From positions 12,090,001 through 12,154,000 of the forward strand of contig NC_068569.1 in the NCBI RefSeq assembly GCF_025698545.1: a stretch of 64,000 nucleotides of DNA, in the 5' to 3' direction. The position numbers and the translations under genes were made by a program. Positions 44,570 to 58,099 of this stretch are shown here, in pieces; within the stretch, counting starts at the first letter, position 1; the number at the start of each line of letters is the position of its first letter. Source of the DNA: Gossypium raimondii. Its lineage: Eukaryota; Streptophyta; Magnoliopsida; Malvales; Malvaceae. Under the pieces are notes generated by a model. It did no database searches. It saw only the letters and a list, made by a program, of their open reading frames with translations, and was not told the DNA's origin.

Positions 44570-47300
44570 TTGTTTTATGTATTTAAAAAGTCATGTGGTC
44601 ATATCCTTTTTGATAAAACTTCAAAAAAAGAAGAAGATGGCCACAATAAAATGCATGCATTAAGAGCAAATAAATTAAAATTAAATTTGATTATACATTT
44701 GCATTTTTGCTTACTAAGTTTGTGTAAATATTTACGATTATAATTAAATAAAAACTTAAATTTTAGAAATAGTATAAATGTTTTTTAAGTAATAAAAAGG
44801 AAAGGTCATAGCGAAATTAATCTAAATGTTATATTTAGATATATTTTACATGTAAAAAGTTTTAATTATGGTTTAACGATTTATTTTTAAGTAATATAAA
44901 GAAAAGGACATAACGAGTTTTGCTATAAAAATTCTAAATGTTATGCTTAGATATATTTTAACGTATACGCGAATTTCTAATTTTGTTTTAGCGATATATT
45001 TTATTAAATTAGGATATTGTTTTGTTTTTCTTATTGGGATATTATAACAGAAGAAGATTATTCAATATTTTTTTAATTAAAAAACCCATCTATGGAAATT
45101 CAAATGAGTACCCATAAAATAATACAATAATAATACCCAATAAGACAATGATATTACTTGACGGAAGCACCATGAAAATGAGCTCAAATGGTTGCTTAAA
45201 ATTAGAGAGAATCAAGTTGTGCCAACAAAACAATGTTAAATTTTTACCATATTAGGAAAAATAAAAATAATGTATACATGGTAGTAATGAAGGATTAATC
45301 AGTAATACCATAAATTGACAATAGACGACCCTTCAATTTTTCTTAGTTTGTTCTTCTCAAGTGTTAATATTATATTAATTTTGCCGACATAGCAACACTA
45401 GCGGTTATTGTTGTGTTAAGTTAATCAAGAGGATTTAGTAGTGCCTATAGAAGGGATCCATATTCTAAGCTTTTGAGTGCAGTGAGTTTCTTCAAATTTC
45501 TCCCTTCTCTTGTTGATTTGTTTTGTTGTATGGTGGGTATGGATGCTCAGCACTCTTATCGTCAATAATGCTGTCGACATTCATGATTAAATATAATAAG
45601 TCCATTACTTGATTACTTTGTGATTGCTTTATTTAGTAATGCATATTGCATGCAAAATTCAATTCAACAACACTTAACTTTACCTAGTTTAAGAATATGA
45701 CTGATTAATCTTGCAGTATTTTAAACAATTTCTTTATTTGTAATATTTTAATTATTATAGATGTTAAATAGGATATCTTATATAATTTTTTGAGATAATT
45801 AATTTATAATTATGTAAATAATATAAAGTTGAACTGAATTTAAGTTTAATCTTCATAAATTTCAATCAAAATTAGCTTTGGCTTATTCATGACCATATTT
45901 AGGCGTAAATTATTGAAAAATTAAATCAATTGAAAAATAATATTTTAATGATTTATTTTTTATACAATTTAATAATTCAAAGTAAAAATGATAGAATTTT
46001 TCTTTGAAAAAGTGTGGAAAATTGTAAGTATATAATAGTTACTTATCACTTAATGGAAAATATTTTAATTATTTCAAATTTATTTTATTTATTTTAATAT
46101 TATATTATCCTATAAAAACTTTATGTTTAATATTTAACTTTTAGTGAAGTTTTTAAAATTTAAGGATAAAATTTATAATATAATTTTAATAATTTAATTA
46201 TATTTCATAATTAATTTTGAATAACATATTAAATAAATTTTATAACTTAAAATTTCAATTTATTAAACAATAAAAGTTAACAATAACATCAAAAGGATAT
46301 TTAACATATAATTGCTTTAAATATTGATAAGTAAAGCAAACGTGAAATGAAAAATTTAATGCTTTTAAAATATTTGGCTAAGGTAAAATTGTGGTGCCCA
46401 GAAATAAGTAGTTTTAATTACACTTAAAACGTTCTTAAATGAAAGCTTTTGTAAAGATTTACTGAGTGTCAAAAAGACAAACACTACTCTTTAAATTAAA
46501 ATGCTCGCTTCAAATAAAAGTGAGAACTACAAGATAAATAAATAGAAAGAGAGACATAGACATATCAAGAGTAAGTGTTCAAAGATTCAAATGGCTGCAA
46601 CAAAAGATAATTTGATTTTAGCTCAATTTATATCTAAAAACATTTTCTTATTAATAAGGTTACATTCCACTCTCTCACTCAAAATATTACATAATTATAC
46701 CCAGTTTTGATGTCGTAAAATACATCCCCAAATGACAAATGATTATGAGAGAAGTTCCCAATAAAATTTTGCATTACTATTGGATCTCCAATTTGTTTGG
46801 TACCGAAACACCACATTCTATGTCACATCAATCTACATTTTTTCCTTCAATAAATGACCAAAAAAGGGGAAAAAAATACAAAAGGAGACGATATATTGCA
46901 GTTCATCAATATTCAACAAAATGTAAAGAAAAAAAAAAAAAAGGAAAAAGATTTACTTCCTGTTGGTTGCCTGCTTGCCCCCCATCATGCTCCCAAGGCA
47001 ATACCAAGACTCATAGTTCCAGATCGAGGATGAAAAATAGAGGGCAATTTTACTCAAAATCGTTGGAAACATTCAAATCCGAAAGCTTAGATCATGTATA
47101 CGTCTTCCAAGTTCACTTATTCTGCTCCAACTATTTATGTATGTTTTTTGTATGTCCGATGTAAAAGCGCTCGCTATCCAACTTCATGCTTTCTCAGTCC
47201 TGTAATTATGGAATCAGTTATATGCAGGTTAATATAACATAACAAATGATGATAAAGAAGACCCGACACATTGTCTAAAATTCAGAAAACTCGTTAGTTC
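44570..47300. other. AT-rich spacer and 3' flank of the RWA gene
   Basis: No supported gene. The open stretch at 46739-47164 on the plus strand overlaps probable 3' untranslated sequence of the minus-strand RWA gene and has no family features. Around 45700-46350 the DNA is extremely AT-rich. Confidence 0.4.
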
Positions 47301-47310
47301 TTCATAATGA

Positions 47311-50300
47311 TTAGGAGCTTACAGTTGAATGGGGAATCTGAAGAAGAATGAGTGAAGTGCAGTACAAACACACTGAAACGACTACTCCAGCAATGAAATT
47401 ATATAGCAGCCGTCGGTTGTCTTTTGTGGGAATGAAAACTGACTTAAGTTTATTGGTCAAGTCGAACAGACGATGAGATATCTGCAGAAGCAAGGCAAGA
47501 TGGTAGCAAAAGTGAGCAAGATGAATACAATCGAAACTGTTGACAAAATATGGAAGAGAGGAGAGAATTTGCTCACCAAGACATAAATAGCTGTTGTGAG
47601 CATGAAGTTGAGTAGGGGATATTCCGGGATAAAAGAAAGAAGCCACTTGGGCTGTCCATTAGGCATGTCTGATCTGCAGGTGCGAAATGCAATTATAACA
47701 ATCTTGTAGACATGTAAATATGTTAATCTTAAGTTGGCTTCAGTGCTTGTTGAATTATCATGCTTTTTATAAAGAATGCAGAGATGGAACTAGTTATCCA
47801 GGAAAACCAATTTCACTAACAGGCTTTTGTTTTAGATATAATTTGAGGAACAGATTAAAACAAGACATTTAAATGGTCAACAAACCTCAACCAGATATGA
47901 AATTGTGAAATGTAAGTCTCCAGAGTTATCTTGCCAAGCCACCTAGGAAGCACAAAAATGTAGCATTAATTAGAGCAATGCTAAAATAGCGCCAGAAAGT
48001 CCTCAAAAGGCAAATCAATAACCCACAGTCTAGTAAGAAAGCTGGAATCGAATGAATTAGTTATTTCCAGAAACATACGCAAAGAGAGTCAAACTGTAAC
48101 TTCGAAGCTGCTGAGTACAATTCCGCAAGCAAATGTAGACACTAGAATCACAAGAAAGAAGACATGGGAATCAGATTCTATTTACATGATATTCCTTGCA
48201 CTTTCACATAAACTTCCTCTAGTGTTCCAAGTAAACTAGAAAAAAGATGGCATTAATACACACGTTATAGGAATCCAAGATGTGTATGGGTGATATTTGT
48301 TGTAAGTAACCTTGTCCAGCTTGTAAATACATTCATACCACATATAGCCAACCTGAAGAATTTAAGAAATAAAAGAAAAAAAGCCTCCATCAAAAACCAA
48401 ATAAGCATAATGGCAATATAGAGATCTAGAGATCAGGCAACTTACAAATAAAGCAATTGCAACAACACTTGCTTTGATTGAAAATTTTCTCTTGGTTTCA
48501 CATTCCTCCAATTTTTCCATCCATTTCTCAACCTAAGATTTAAAACATTTCAATGAGAAAGTTAATTGTGCACAAAGAGAACTAGATTGATGATTGAAAT
48601 TTTTTACTTACATTTGGATGATAGTAGGCATACATCATTCCAATTATCCATACATAGCGATCCAGACCAGATCTAAAATGCCACTCATGCAATCGGTGGA
48701 GATCAGGTTTTGCAGGATCAGTGTACCCTGCCATTTGAAGAGACAAAATAACTGATATAAGCAAACAACTACAACATATCCCAGCGAAGAAGAATGACTG
48801 GCTTTGAAATAAGTATATTAAAAATGAAGTTCAACTGAAAGTATACATATTTAAAGCAACGACATTCCAACTTTAATGCAATAAAAAGAATAAAAAATAT
48901 TGAAGCATATCGAAAGGCATCAGAAAAGGACATGAATATTCTAAGCTGGTTGATAAACAAATAAAAATCAGAAGAATGAAGTCAGAAGGTTGCAAACCTA
49001 ATAGGATAGCTAGTGGACTCCAGAATATTTCAAAAACTCCAGGAATTTCCCAAATAAAGATAACTACAAGAAAGCATGCAAGAATTTTCACAGCCATCAC
49101 CGATGGTATCTCATTATACTTGTTGAAAATCCCAAGAGCTCCATACACCATTACGGTGAAAAGCGTGTGCATTGGGCAGATGTAGTAAAGCATGTAGTCA
49201 TTGTTGAGAACAATACAGCAAAATGCCACAAAGAAGTTTAGTCGCCACATCATCTGCATTAAATAGAAGTTATAGAAGGATAAGAGGTTTACTGATATGC
49301 ATAAAGTGGATATATATATTATAACCCTTAATAACTGGAATGCAGGAATGGTATAGAGTATCACCTGAGCAAAACGTGCTAGGCTAAAGTCCTTTCTGAT
49401 ATAATAGTATGAGAAGTTGCCAAATCCCGTCATCCAAACATATGCAGCAATGAAGACACGTATTGCATTATATATCTCCGCCGCAGCAAAATAATGGTAC
49501 ATTAGAAATAGCACCTGCAAAAAGCCCCTCCAATAAAAGACATGTGAATACAGCTGAATTTAGTACAGAATAAGTAATCTGCAGAGAGCATGGATGCCAT
49601 GCTACTGCAAACATAAGCAATCTCATAAATCAGGAATTGGTGCATGGGAACATCAGTGCAGGTCCAAAGACAGAATACTCATATCAATTATCATAAAGCA
49701 TTTCATACGATAGTTTCACAATTTATAGGGAATATTCTTATCAATATTAGAACAAATGAGCAAGATTAAGAAAAGCCAATGAACAACTGTTAAGATTAAA
49801 TATATGGATCAAAATTCAAATAATGATTTAGGTAGCTATTACCAAACAGAAAAAAGGTACTGCGGCAGAAACTTATGACATTGACCTTTTCCGAGATTTA
49901 AAAATGAAATTACGGTATTGAGGAAAGTAAACACAAAGGAACATAAGGAAATATAATCTAAATACCACCTTTTCAAAATTAGGTGATTGGAAGGTGCCTA
50001 TGCTTCAGTAGTTACTCATTCACAGGTTACAAGTTAAACAATTAACACTTGCCTGCATCCATCCTTTCCATTCTTCAGTCTGATGCCTACTAAGGTACTG
50101 CATGGTCTTTCCAGAGAATGCTGATTTGTCATTATGCTTCGTCAAAGAAGTCATTGCAGAAACTATGATGAGAAGAGCATAGAGGAAGAGGAAAAGGTCG
50201 CGGTTGTATTTCTGTACAAGGAAATACACATAAGAAATCATATTGAGAAAAACAAAAGAACAAAAAAACTTTTAATGTTAATCAACATAAGAAAGCAAAG

Positions 50301-52429
50301 TACCGACTCTCAACCTACCATAAATGTGAAAATATACAGCTACTTTAAACCATTTAAAGAGGAAAAAAATTAGCCATCAAACATTTCCAACCACCAGAGA
50401 AGTAAATAATTTCGGACAATGTATGGTAATCCTTTATTTTGAACTATAAGCAAAAGGACATAGTGGTCAAAACCTGCTTATTAAAGAAGTATCAAATATT
50501 TACCCAAACCAGAGGACCCAAGAAAGGATGCAAGTACATGGGAAGAAAAAAGGTTGTTTATCATTCAACTAAAAGGAAAATGAGGACAACAAACAATGAG
50601 CTTCAAGGGTAGTGGAATGCAAAAAGTAATTGAAGAGACTTTTAAGAGACTAGTAAACCAAAACTAAAGCCTCTTTCTGTCATTTTGAAGGGGAAAGGAA
50701 TTAAGAGAAAACCAGATGGACATAGATAAAAGTAGGATACCAATATAACCAGAAAGCACAAAATAATATAACTATAAATAATAATGAAAATGAGGACCCT
50801 AATAAGTATGCAGATGCAATAGTATAATGTTTATAACTAACATTGCTCTCAACCACAGATGAAAGCATGAATTACAATCAACAACACAACCAGGTATAAA
50901 AGCACCTTGGTAGATTCTCCTAGTAAATCTGTCCGATCACATATGTAGAAGTACACCAGAATAGCCCCAAACTCGGCCCTGCATTAGACTGCGTAGTCAA
51001 ATATAAGACAAAAACAGAAAGCTGCCAAAAAAAGTGTATTTCTGTTTATAACTAACATTGCTCTCAAAGTGGTTCGGTGTTCCAGAAGGAAAGAGTCTTC
51101 CATGGTCAAAAACCTGGAATCATAAATGGTAAGATGAGTTTAGAGTACAATCATGGAAAACCATAACAACACCGAAACTTAAAGAAAGCAACCTAATCAA
51201 GTTTGTTTTGATGGATGAAGCATGGAGCTTAGTAGATGCTGATCTTGTTAGACCCCCTTCAAGCAAAACAGCCCTGTCATCTTCTTTAATTGTCTCCTTT
51301 CCTAAAACAACCAGATTACTATCTGAATGGCTGCAAATGAAACACCGTCATTAGCATCAGCAAATATTGAAGTCAATAACTCTAAAGAATAGTGATATAA
51401 GCGTAACAAATTTGTGCACCCGCGCTAACTCCTACTTGAAATGATTACTTACGCTTTAGAAAGAGATGCCGATTTCTTGTATTCTAGGAACTCTGAATAT
51501 ATCCATGCAATGAAAACTGGGATAACTCCTAAGAGAAAAGACACCTGTAACAATTATACAAAAAAGGCTTCATTAAGTATTTTGGGTAAAACTAGTCATA
51601 GAAGAACAAGTTGATCAGTTTAAATATATATAAAATATTATAAAATAGTAAGAACAAGTGACCTAAGTTAGAATAGTGGAGTGAAATATTCACATAATGC
51701 ATGATTATAGAAGTTTAAAAGATGAAAAATAAAAGCCCAATTTGAAATAGATGTTGAAATAATTAAAATGCCACTCCTGCATTATAACAATTGCGCGTAA
51801 GTTCTTTTGATAAAATATCAAGTAAAACTTCATAAACTTCCCAATCTCATTCACAGTTTCACTTTGATTTCCATTATGAACACTAGTATCATCACAACTA
51901 ACCATAATTCATCAGATTCTCCATACACATTGTGTCACTCAGTTGTGAGTCAAATCTTTTCACACATCAAACCAAGCAAGCCACTTATGTAAATCTAGTA
52001 ACCATAGAACTTTCATAGATTCTTAGTAGAAACAAGAAATTTAACCCTCAAAAGTCAGAAGTCAGAAGTATCATCATTGTTAATCTCAAAAGAAAAAGAT
52101 AATTTTCTACAAACAAACACGAGCTTATGAGTAAGCTCTGAAACTCTAGAGAAAAAAAATGAGGGGGCCTGAATCTTAGATACTTCGTTAATAACGAAAC
52201 AAAATAAACAGAATCCAAAATTAGTTTATAGAAATCCACAAATTCAATAATTGCAAAAAAACAACTACAAATGTTTTCAGCTAATAAATCACAGTGTCCA
52301 AATTCAAAAGATTTAAAAAAAATCTCAAAACTAAATCTTAACTTAAACCAAAAAAAAAAATCAATGAATCAATAAAATTCTAATTCGAAACCGTACCTGT
52401 CCAGGCGTAATTGGCCCAGAAACCACCAT
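47311..52429 (-). CDS. RWA: REDUCED WALL ACETYLATION protein (Cas1p-type), 15 exons, about 545 aa
   Basis: Coding exons: 52429-52397, 51544-51453, 51330-51193, 51113-51057, 50978-50906, 50211-50053, 49514-49365, 49253-48998, 48727-48612, 48532-48446, 48352-48264, 48141-48079, 47942-47886, 47673-47577 and 47481-47311. All frames join. The product begins [20 protein letters not shown]. It has a luminal-type loop ([20 protein letters not shown]) and then the multi-span Cas1p acyltransferase-like domain, with [40 protein letters not shown] and [20 protein letters not shown]. The C-terminus reads [23 protein letters not shown] proteins sit in the Golgi and supply acetyl groups for O-acetylation of xylan and pectin. 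Length matches the family. One intron uses a GC donor. The last exon could instead splice at ACT/GTAAGC to an exon near 47200 giving a slightly different tail. Confidence 0.92.
50051..50052 (-). other. Non-canonical GC splice donor in the RWA gene
   Basis: The exon ending GGATGGATGCAG at 50053 is followed by GCAAGT. Using it gives the conserved join WKGWMQ / VLFLMYHYF. Using the next GT would add out-of-family residues. GCAAGT after CAG is the standard GC-AG minor donor form. Confidence 0.75.
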
Positions 52430-52439
52430 TTCTTTTCTG

Positions 52440-53280
52440 GATCAAACAATAACCTCCTCCAACTGTGAAATTTGCAACGGCACTGAATTAAACCAATCCT
52501 CAAAAAATGCAAAGTCTAAATTAAAAGTGAGAAGGAAAAACAAAAGAAGAAAGAATAGTTACCAAAGAAAGAGAAAACCAATGAGTAGAATAGAGAGATT
52601 GTGCTAGGACATGCTCATAAATACAACGCCTAAAACAAATTTATGTTTTAATAAAATAATAAAATCAAGGGCGAATTGAATATTTGGAGACGAAGGAGAT
52701 CTCTAACCAGCTTGCTTCAAGAATAGAGAAAAGAAAGGAAAAAAAAAAAAACTTGAGATATGACGTCGTTTTCACTCTCTCAAACGGTTGTTGTTGCCAT
52801 GGTTGCTGTTGTTTGGTTGGGTCTCTTGTTGCTATTTTGCTTTCAGCTTTGTGCGCGTTAATGTGATGTGAGAAAAATAAGAGAGAAAACATAAATGATT
52901 TTAAAAAAGAAAAACAGAAATTTCTAAAATAATTATTTCCAGCAGATTACAGCTGCTACAGTTAGAATGTTTCCTTTTTTCTTCTATAAAAACAGATTGA
53001 AAGTTTAATTAAATTATACATAATAATAGTCCAGTGAGTTAGGATTAACATTCTAATTTAATTATCTTTATGTACTTTCGACTAAAGCTTCTTTAGCTCA
53101 ACTTTGGTAATATTGTAAATTATTAACAGTGTCAAAATTTAAGCATTTTCTAATTTTATAAAATTAGTATATCCTTTTTGGTAAGAAAATTAATATATTT
53201 TTATTAAATTTAATTATTCAATTTAATATAAAAATGAAAATACAATGTATATTTTAATTTTAAAAGATACAATAATCTAA
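52440..53280. other. RWA leader and promoter region
   Basis: Includes the leader upstream of the ATG at 52429 and promoter sequence. An A/C-box-like TGACGTCG stands at 52761-52768. The open stretches here on both strands overlap one another and are not genes. Confidence 0.35.
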
Positions 53281-53289
53281 TTATTAATC

Positions 53290-53775
53290 TGTCATTAAAG
53301 AAAATGGATATTGGGTCATTACTTTCTTATAAAATTATACAATGCATAATAATTTTTTCGCCTCCAACTTTATAAAAATTATTTTAACTCTTCATTCAAA
53401 TTTTCATTACTTTTAACCCTTGAATTTACTTTAAAAGTAATATTTTTTAACTTTTCCGACATGAAATACATATAAATTGTCACATCGATGGTTGTTAGTA
53501 TTTCGTTAATTTTTTAAATTTTAAAAATCAGAAAGTTTATAAAACTCGTTTTAAAATCATTAAAATTATTTTTAAAAATATAAAAATTATATAAAAACAT
53601 ATTTTATATTTTAAAACTAATTAAATGATGGCATGTCATTCATTTGGCAGTTCACGTGTTTGCCACATTAGAAATATTAAAAAAAAGTTAATTTTGTCAT
53701 CTATTTTGGGGGTGATTTAATAATAAAATGCAAGTTTTAAGTTTTTTATAAAGTTAGAGGACCAAATAATTCAAT
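53290..53775. repeat. Foldback element, family shared with 62500-62905
   Basis: The left arm (AATTTTTTCGCCTCCAACTT, TATAAAAATTATTTTAACTC) and the right arm (ATAAAGTTAGAGGACCAAAT, then AATTC) are inverted relatives. The same terminal words occur at 62515-62905. Borders are approximate and no target duplication was resolved. Confidence 0.5.
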
Positions 53776-56476
53776 ATACCTAATTTTAATATATTCTGAA
53801 CGGAGGGTGGACCTGATGTGAAAACTTAACATAGACCTTCATCATGGGCCATTAAAAGGCTAATATATTTTGATTTTGCTTTCTTACTTTGATCGAAGTT
53901 TGCAAAGTGAATCGCAGTAATGTGATAGACAATAATTGATGACAAGTCATATTTTATTGATATATAAGAGACGTTTGATTTCAATTCCCAGCCGTCCATC
54001 ATAAATACTTTTGATTTGCAAAATTGACCCTTATTAACCTATGGAAACCTTGTTTTTGACCTTTCTGCATGTAAAAGTGCATATTAAGGAACCCGCTCTT
54101 CTTTTTCGATCAATTGATTAACTTGAGAAATTACCTCACTTTGGTCTATAAGAAAATTAAATTTCATCTCCAGATTAATTCATAAAGTGATACGTTTCAG
54201 AATATAATTTTTTCAAAAAAAAATGAATATATGATCATTCTAAATTTTATTTGCGAAATTAAAAATATATATCAAATCAAACCTTGGAAATTTCTGTTTT
54301 TTTTTTCTGTTCCTTTTGTTGGGTATGGAGTTAGAGCTGTAGTTGCAGGCTGAAAATGATGGGCAGAGGCTTTAGCTTGACCCAGTTAGATAGTCCATTA
54401 ATCTTTCTTTTGAATCTAATCTTCATTATAATCTCTAAATGAATTGTTGGAAAAGCTGTGGAACTTTTTGGGGAAGAAATAATTTGTACAAGTGTAAATA
54501 TATCCAATCAATTTATTAACATCGACACGTGCATTATCTACATATGATAATATTCAAATATAATAGTATCAAAATTATATTAATGAAAAGTTATGAAAAG
54601 ATTTTTAAGATTTATTATATCATCACCAACCCAAATTATCCTGCTAATGTAAATCAAATTTAAAATATTGATTGCCCTTTAATTTTCTTCTTGAAATTTG
54701 GTGAAATACAATGTTCCCCACAATTCTCTCTTACTCCTGTTAAATTAATTTGAATTTTTAAAGTTTATTTATCTCTTTCTTTCAACAAGTCCGTATTAGG
54801 AGCAAAATGTTAATTCTGACTCTTGATCCATATATATAATTTATAATTACAAGATTGGTTGGAATTAATTAGGATAGTCATCATTATTACAAACAATCTG
54901 TGTAAATCAACTGTTTATTTTATTACATGCTAAGAAGCCATCGAGATATACCTCCTTCAGAAACTAGTAACGACGACAATAATAGCAAAAAGAAAACAAC
55001 CGTATTAGTATTTCAAGTCTTGTTGATCAGATTTATTTAGATATCAAATATTATTTTTATTAGTTTATAATTGATTTCTTTTTCTATTATATATAAAAAA
55101 CCATATTTTTACCAAAACAAATATTATTTAATTAACCCTTTAATTTATATTAATTTGGAGTACTGTTGACTTATTTATACTCGATGTTCATACTTGAATT
55201 TGAATTTGGGTAAGTATTCAGTAGATATGAATTTTAGTTAACTAGTTTAGTGACTGTTTTTCTTGGATTAGTGTGTAGGCCAAAAACCACCTTATTCACT
55301 GGATTAAGCATTTCTATATTATTTGACTGCATATTGAATTATATATTCAACGCTGTTCGAGTTAGGGAGCTGAGCTGAAGGAGGAGCAGGACCAAATTTG
55401 TTTTATTTTATTTAAGCTATATTTTTGGTGATCTCAACACGAAACCAAGTTTCCAATAATTTCGTTCAAGACTTGACTGAAACGTGGCTTCTACGTCTCT
55501 CAAGTCAAACTTATAACAACATCATAAATGATAGGCACTTACATTAATTAACTACTCCATGCTATAGGAATAAATTTATAATTAAAATATTGAGGAGAAG
55601 AATCTATCAAATTAAGGGAACGTTAGGTCATTTGCCATGAAAATTTTAAATCTAATAATTCGTGGTATATAGAAAGTTTGATATGTGCTCTAAGAGTTTA
55701 AAAACTGTAAATTCAAACATGCTCTACTAATTCATTTTATTAGTACCATCTGATGGTTTCATATTAATTATTCATTTCATGTTACATGCGGTGTTCAAAA
55801 TTAGGTTTTCACTATAAGCCACTTTTTATTTGTATATATATGGTTTAGGACTAGGATCCAGCCTTATAAAGACAGGATGATGACTCATAACTTTCTCATT
55901 CAGCTCAACTTTAGTGGTTGTTTTTTTCTCCTGCTGCTTAATTAATTAATTAGCTCTTAATTTCTGAGTAGAGTTCAGATTATAAGCTAGATAGCCAGCT
56001 CAAGAAAAGTTTGTAGTAAAGGAAATTTTAAGGTATATGTAATGCTCAAATTCTTCACTAATAATGCCATCAAGGATAATGATATATAATACAACTACGC
56101 ATATAAAATGCAGTTTAATTAATCCAGTATTACAAGCCTGCAAATCCTCTTAATACTAGGTTTCTTGTTCTTCAAAAATCAACCATATTATATCTGACCT
56201 TCACCTCCACATCCCCCCTATCAAAGAAGCTTTTACCTCTAAATGTTTGTTACAGACTCAAAACCAAGTTTCAAGAAGAATAAAAAAAAAAGAAGAAATC
56301 CTACTCCCCATCTAGTCCTTGAATGTTAGGCCTTTCGAGACCAGTAATTGAATAATAATTCATAGGCTCTAGAGAGAAGTTCAATTTGATGAAAAAGTAG
56401 TTAAATCCTAAATATATAATATAAATATGTACACACACAAGGCGTAAAAAGATGATGTAATTAAGCGAGTGGAGAC
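53776..56476. other. AT-rich spacer
   Basis: No coding region. Around 55860 a TATAAA followed by a CT-rich stretch (55905-55960) could be promoter-like on the plus strand, but no ORF follows. The right end (about 56200-56476) is probably 3' untranslated sequence of the WRKY gene. Confidence 0.35.
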
Positions 56477-57922
56477 TCATGGTTCATGTTTAAGGAACGT
56501 GGAAGGAACCATGTCTTGAAGAAGTCCATAGTCAGGAACCTGGTGTTGATGGACGTACTGATGAAAAGGGCTAAAGTTTTCGGCAAACATTGAACCAGCG
56601 GGTGCTTGGTTATTCATCTGATGATGATAGCTAGGCATCTGCATGAGCAACTCGTGCGGGAAGCTTGGTCTCCCCAGTGGCGATGGGGTTAACATGGAAG
56701 GTGGGAACAACCCAGCTGCGCTTCCCCTCAGTGTTGTCGGAAGTGGGTGGTTGTGTTGACCTTCGTATGTTGTGATCACAGTGGACGGATCCTGGAATGA
56801 CCTCTCTACTCTTTTCTTCACCGTGCACTTCTGAGTAGTGCACCTGTAGTAGCTTCTGCAATGATAAACAGAAATGTATCCCTTACATAATGATAAAGAA
56901 GCTGGATAAATTTTCACCAGTGGAAGCACGAGTTGGTGTTTGTTTCCCGAGAAAATCTAATCATATTCACACACGTACATACATATTATTTAAGCCTACT
57001 TTATAGCTTTCAAAGACAAATACCTAAACGGCTAAACCCTCAAGTTATTACGTACAGATTAAGTTTCTATATTGACGGATCATCTAGGTGCAAGTCAAAA
57101 GAAGGGGGCGAGAAGATGTAATGCAAGATCAAGGTTTCAGACACAATTTCGCAAGTAGTTTCTTTAGTTTATTGTCTAAAAGATAAGATTATTTTCAACA
57201 TATGTGTTTGGTTGTAGATTAAGAAAACGAAAGAACCAAACCTCGGGTATGGACTGTTTTTCACAGCTTTTTGTCCATATTTTCTCCATCTATACCCGTC
57301 TTCTAACTGATCAACTTCACTTTTAGTTACGAAAGCAAATCGTGGTTCTCTTTGCTTCTTCTCCCCTTTCATTTTCGCTTTGTTTCTATTAGATACAATA
57401 AACACAACCAGTTACAACCTCATAATTTGTTACCAATAATATTATGAAAAAGAAGAAAAAAAGAAAAGAAACTTAGCTCGTTTACCCTTTCTTTGAGCTT
57501 TCACCGCCATCGTCCGATCCTTTTGGCTGCCCATCTTTCTTACTCTTGTCTGAATCTTCTTCGCAACCAGCCTCACTTGATGAAGAAGAAACATAAGAAT
57601 TAAGAGTCGCCGTAACTTCACCGGTATTGCCTCCTAATTCATCCGCCCCAACGTGCTGCTTCATCATTGTCCGATTGCCGCCTTCGACGGAAGAAAACAC
57701 TTCCGACGACGTAGGTGACAGACCGAAAGCTTTCTCAAGTGAACCGTAGTCCATGGAAGTACTGTGTAAGCAATCGGTGAAGCTCATGTAGGAAGGATCA
57801 ATGGAGGACGATGAAACCCTGTACATGTGATCAGTTTCACCACCATAACTTTGCTGATCATGATCAATATTGTTGAATGCACCCCCATGGTAGCAAAAGT
57901 CTCTGAATCCATGATCCGACAT
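56477..57922 (-). CDS. WRKY: WRKY transcription factor, group IIc (WRKY28/71/8 type), 319 aa
   Basis: Three exons: 57922-57486, 57385-57242 and 56855-56477. The intron inside the WRKY domain splits the Arg codon of PYPR, the position conserved in group II/III genes. The chosen ATG ([14 protein letters not shown]) is 13 codons inside the open frame. An N-terminal [20 protein letters not shown] block and a [13 protein letters not shown] block match the WRKY28/71/8 clade. The domain reads [20 protein letters not shown] (WRKYGQK at 179-185) and then [10 protein letters not shown]...HNH, a C-X4-C-X23-H-X-H zinc site as in group IIc. The protein binds W-boxes (TTGAC) in the nucleus; this clade acts in defence, salicylate and branching control. 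Complete and apparently functional. Two W-boxes lie upstream. Confidence 0.95.
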
Positions 57923-58099
57923 GGAGAGATCGATCAAGAAGACGAATAACAAAAGAATCAAGGGAAAAAAAGATGGAAGGGATAGGAGAGAGCAGGGGTC
58001 TGAAATATTTTATGGTTTTGGACTTTCAGGGTTTCAGGACATCTCTTTATGTTGTTTGAGTCATATAAATACAGACATATAGACATTTCAGCCAATATA

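Noticed and set aside
46739..47164. A 141-codon plus-strand open frame
   Set aside because: It is opposite the 3' end of RWA, includes a poly-lysine stretch from an A-run, and has no recognisable protein features.
52665..52892. Overlapping open frames on both strands upstream of RWA
   Set aside because: Both are translations of simple A/G- and GTT-rich promoter sequence.
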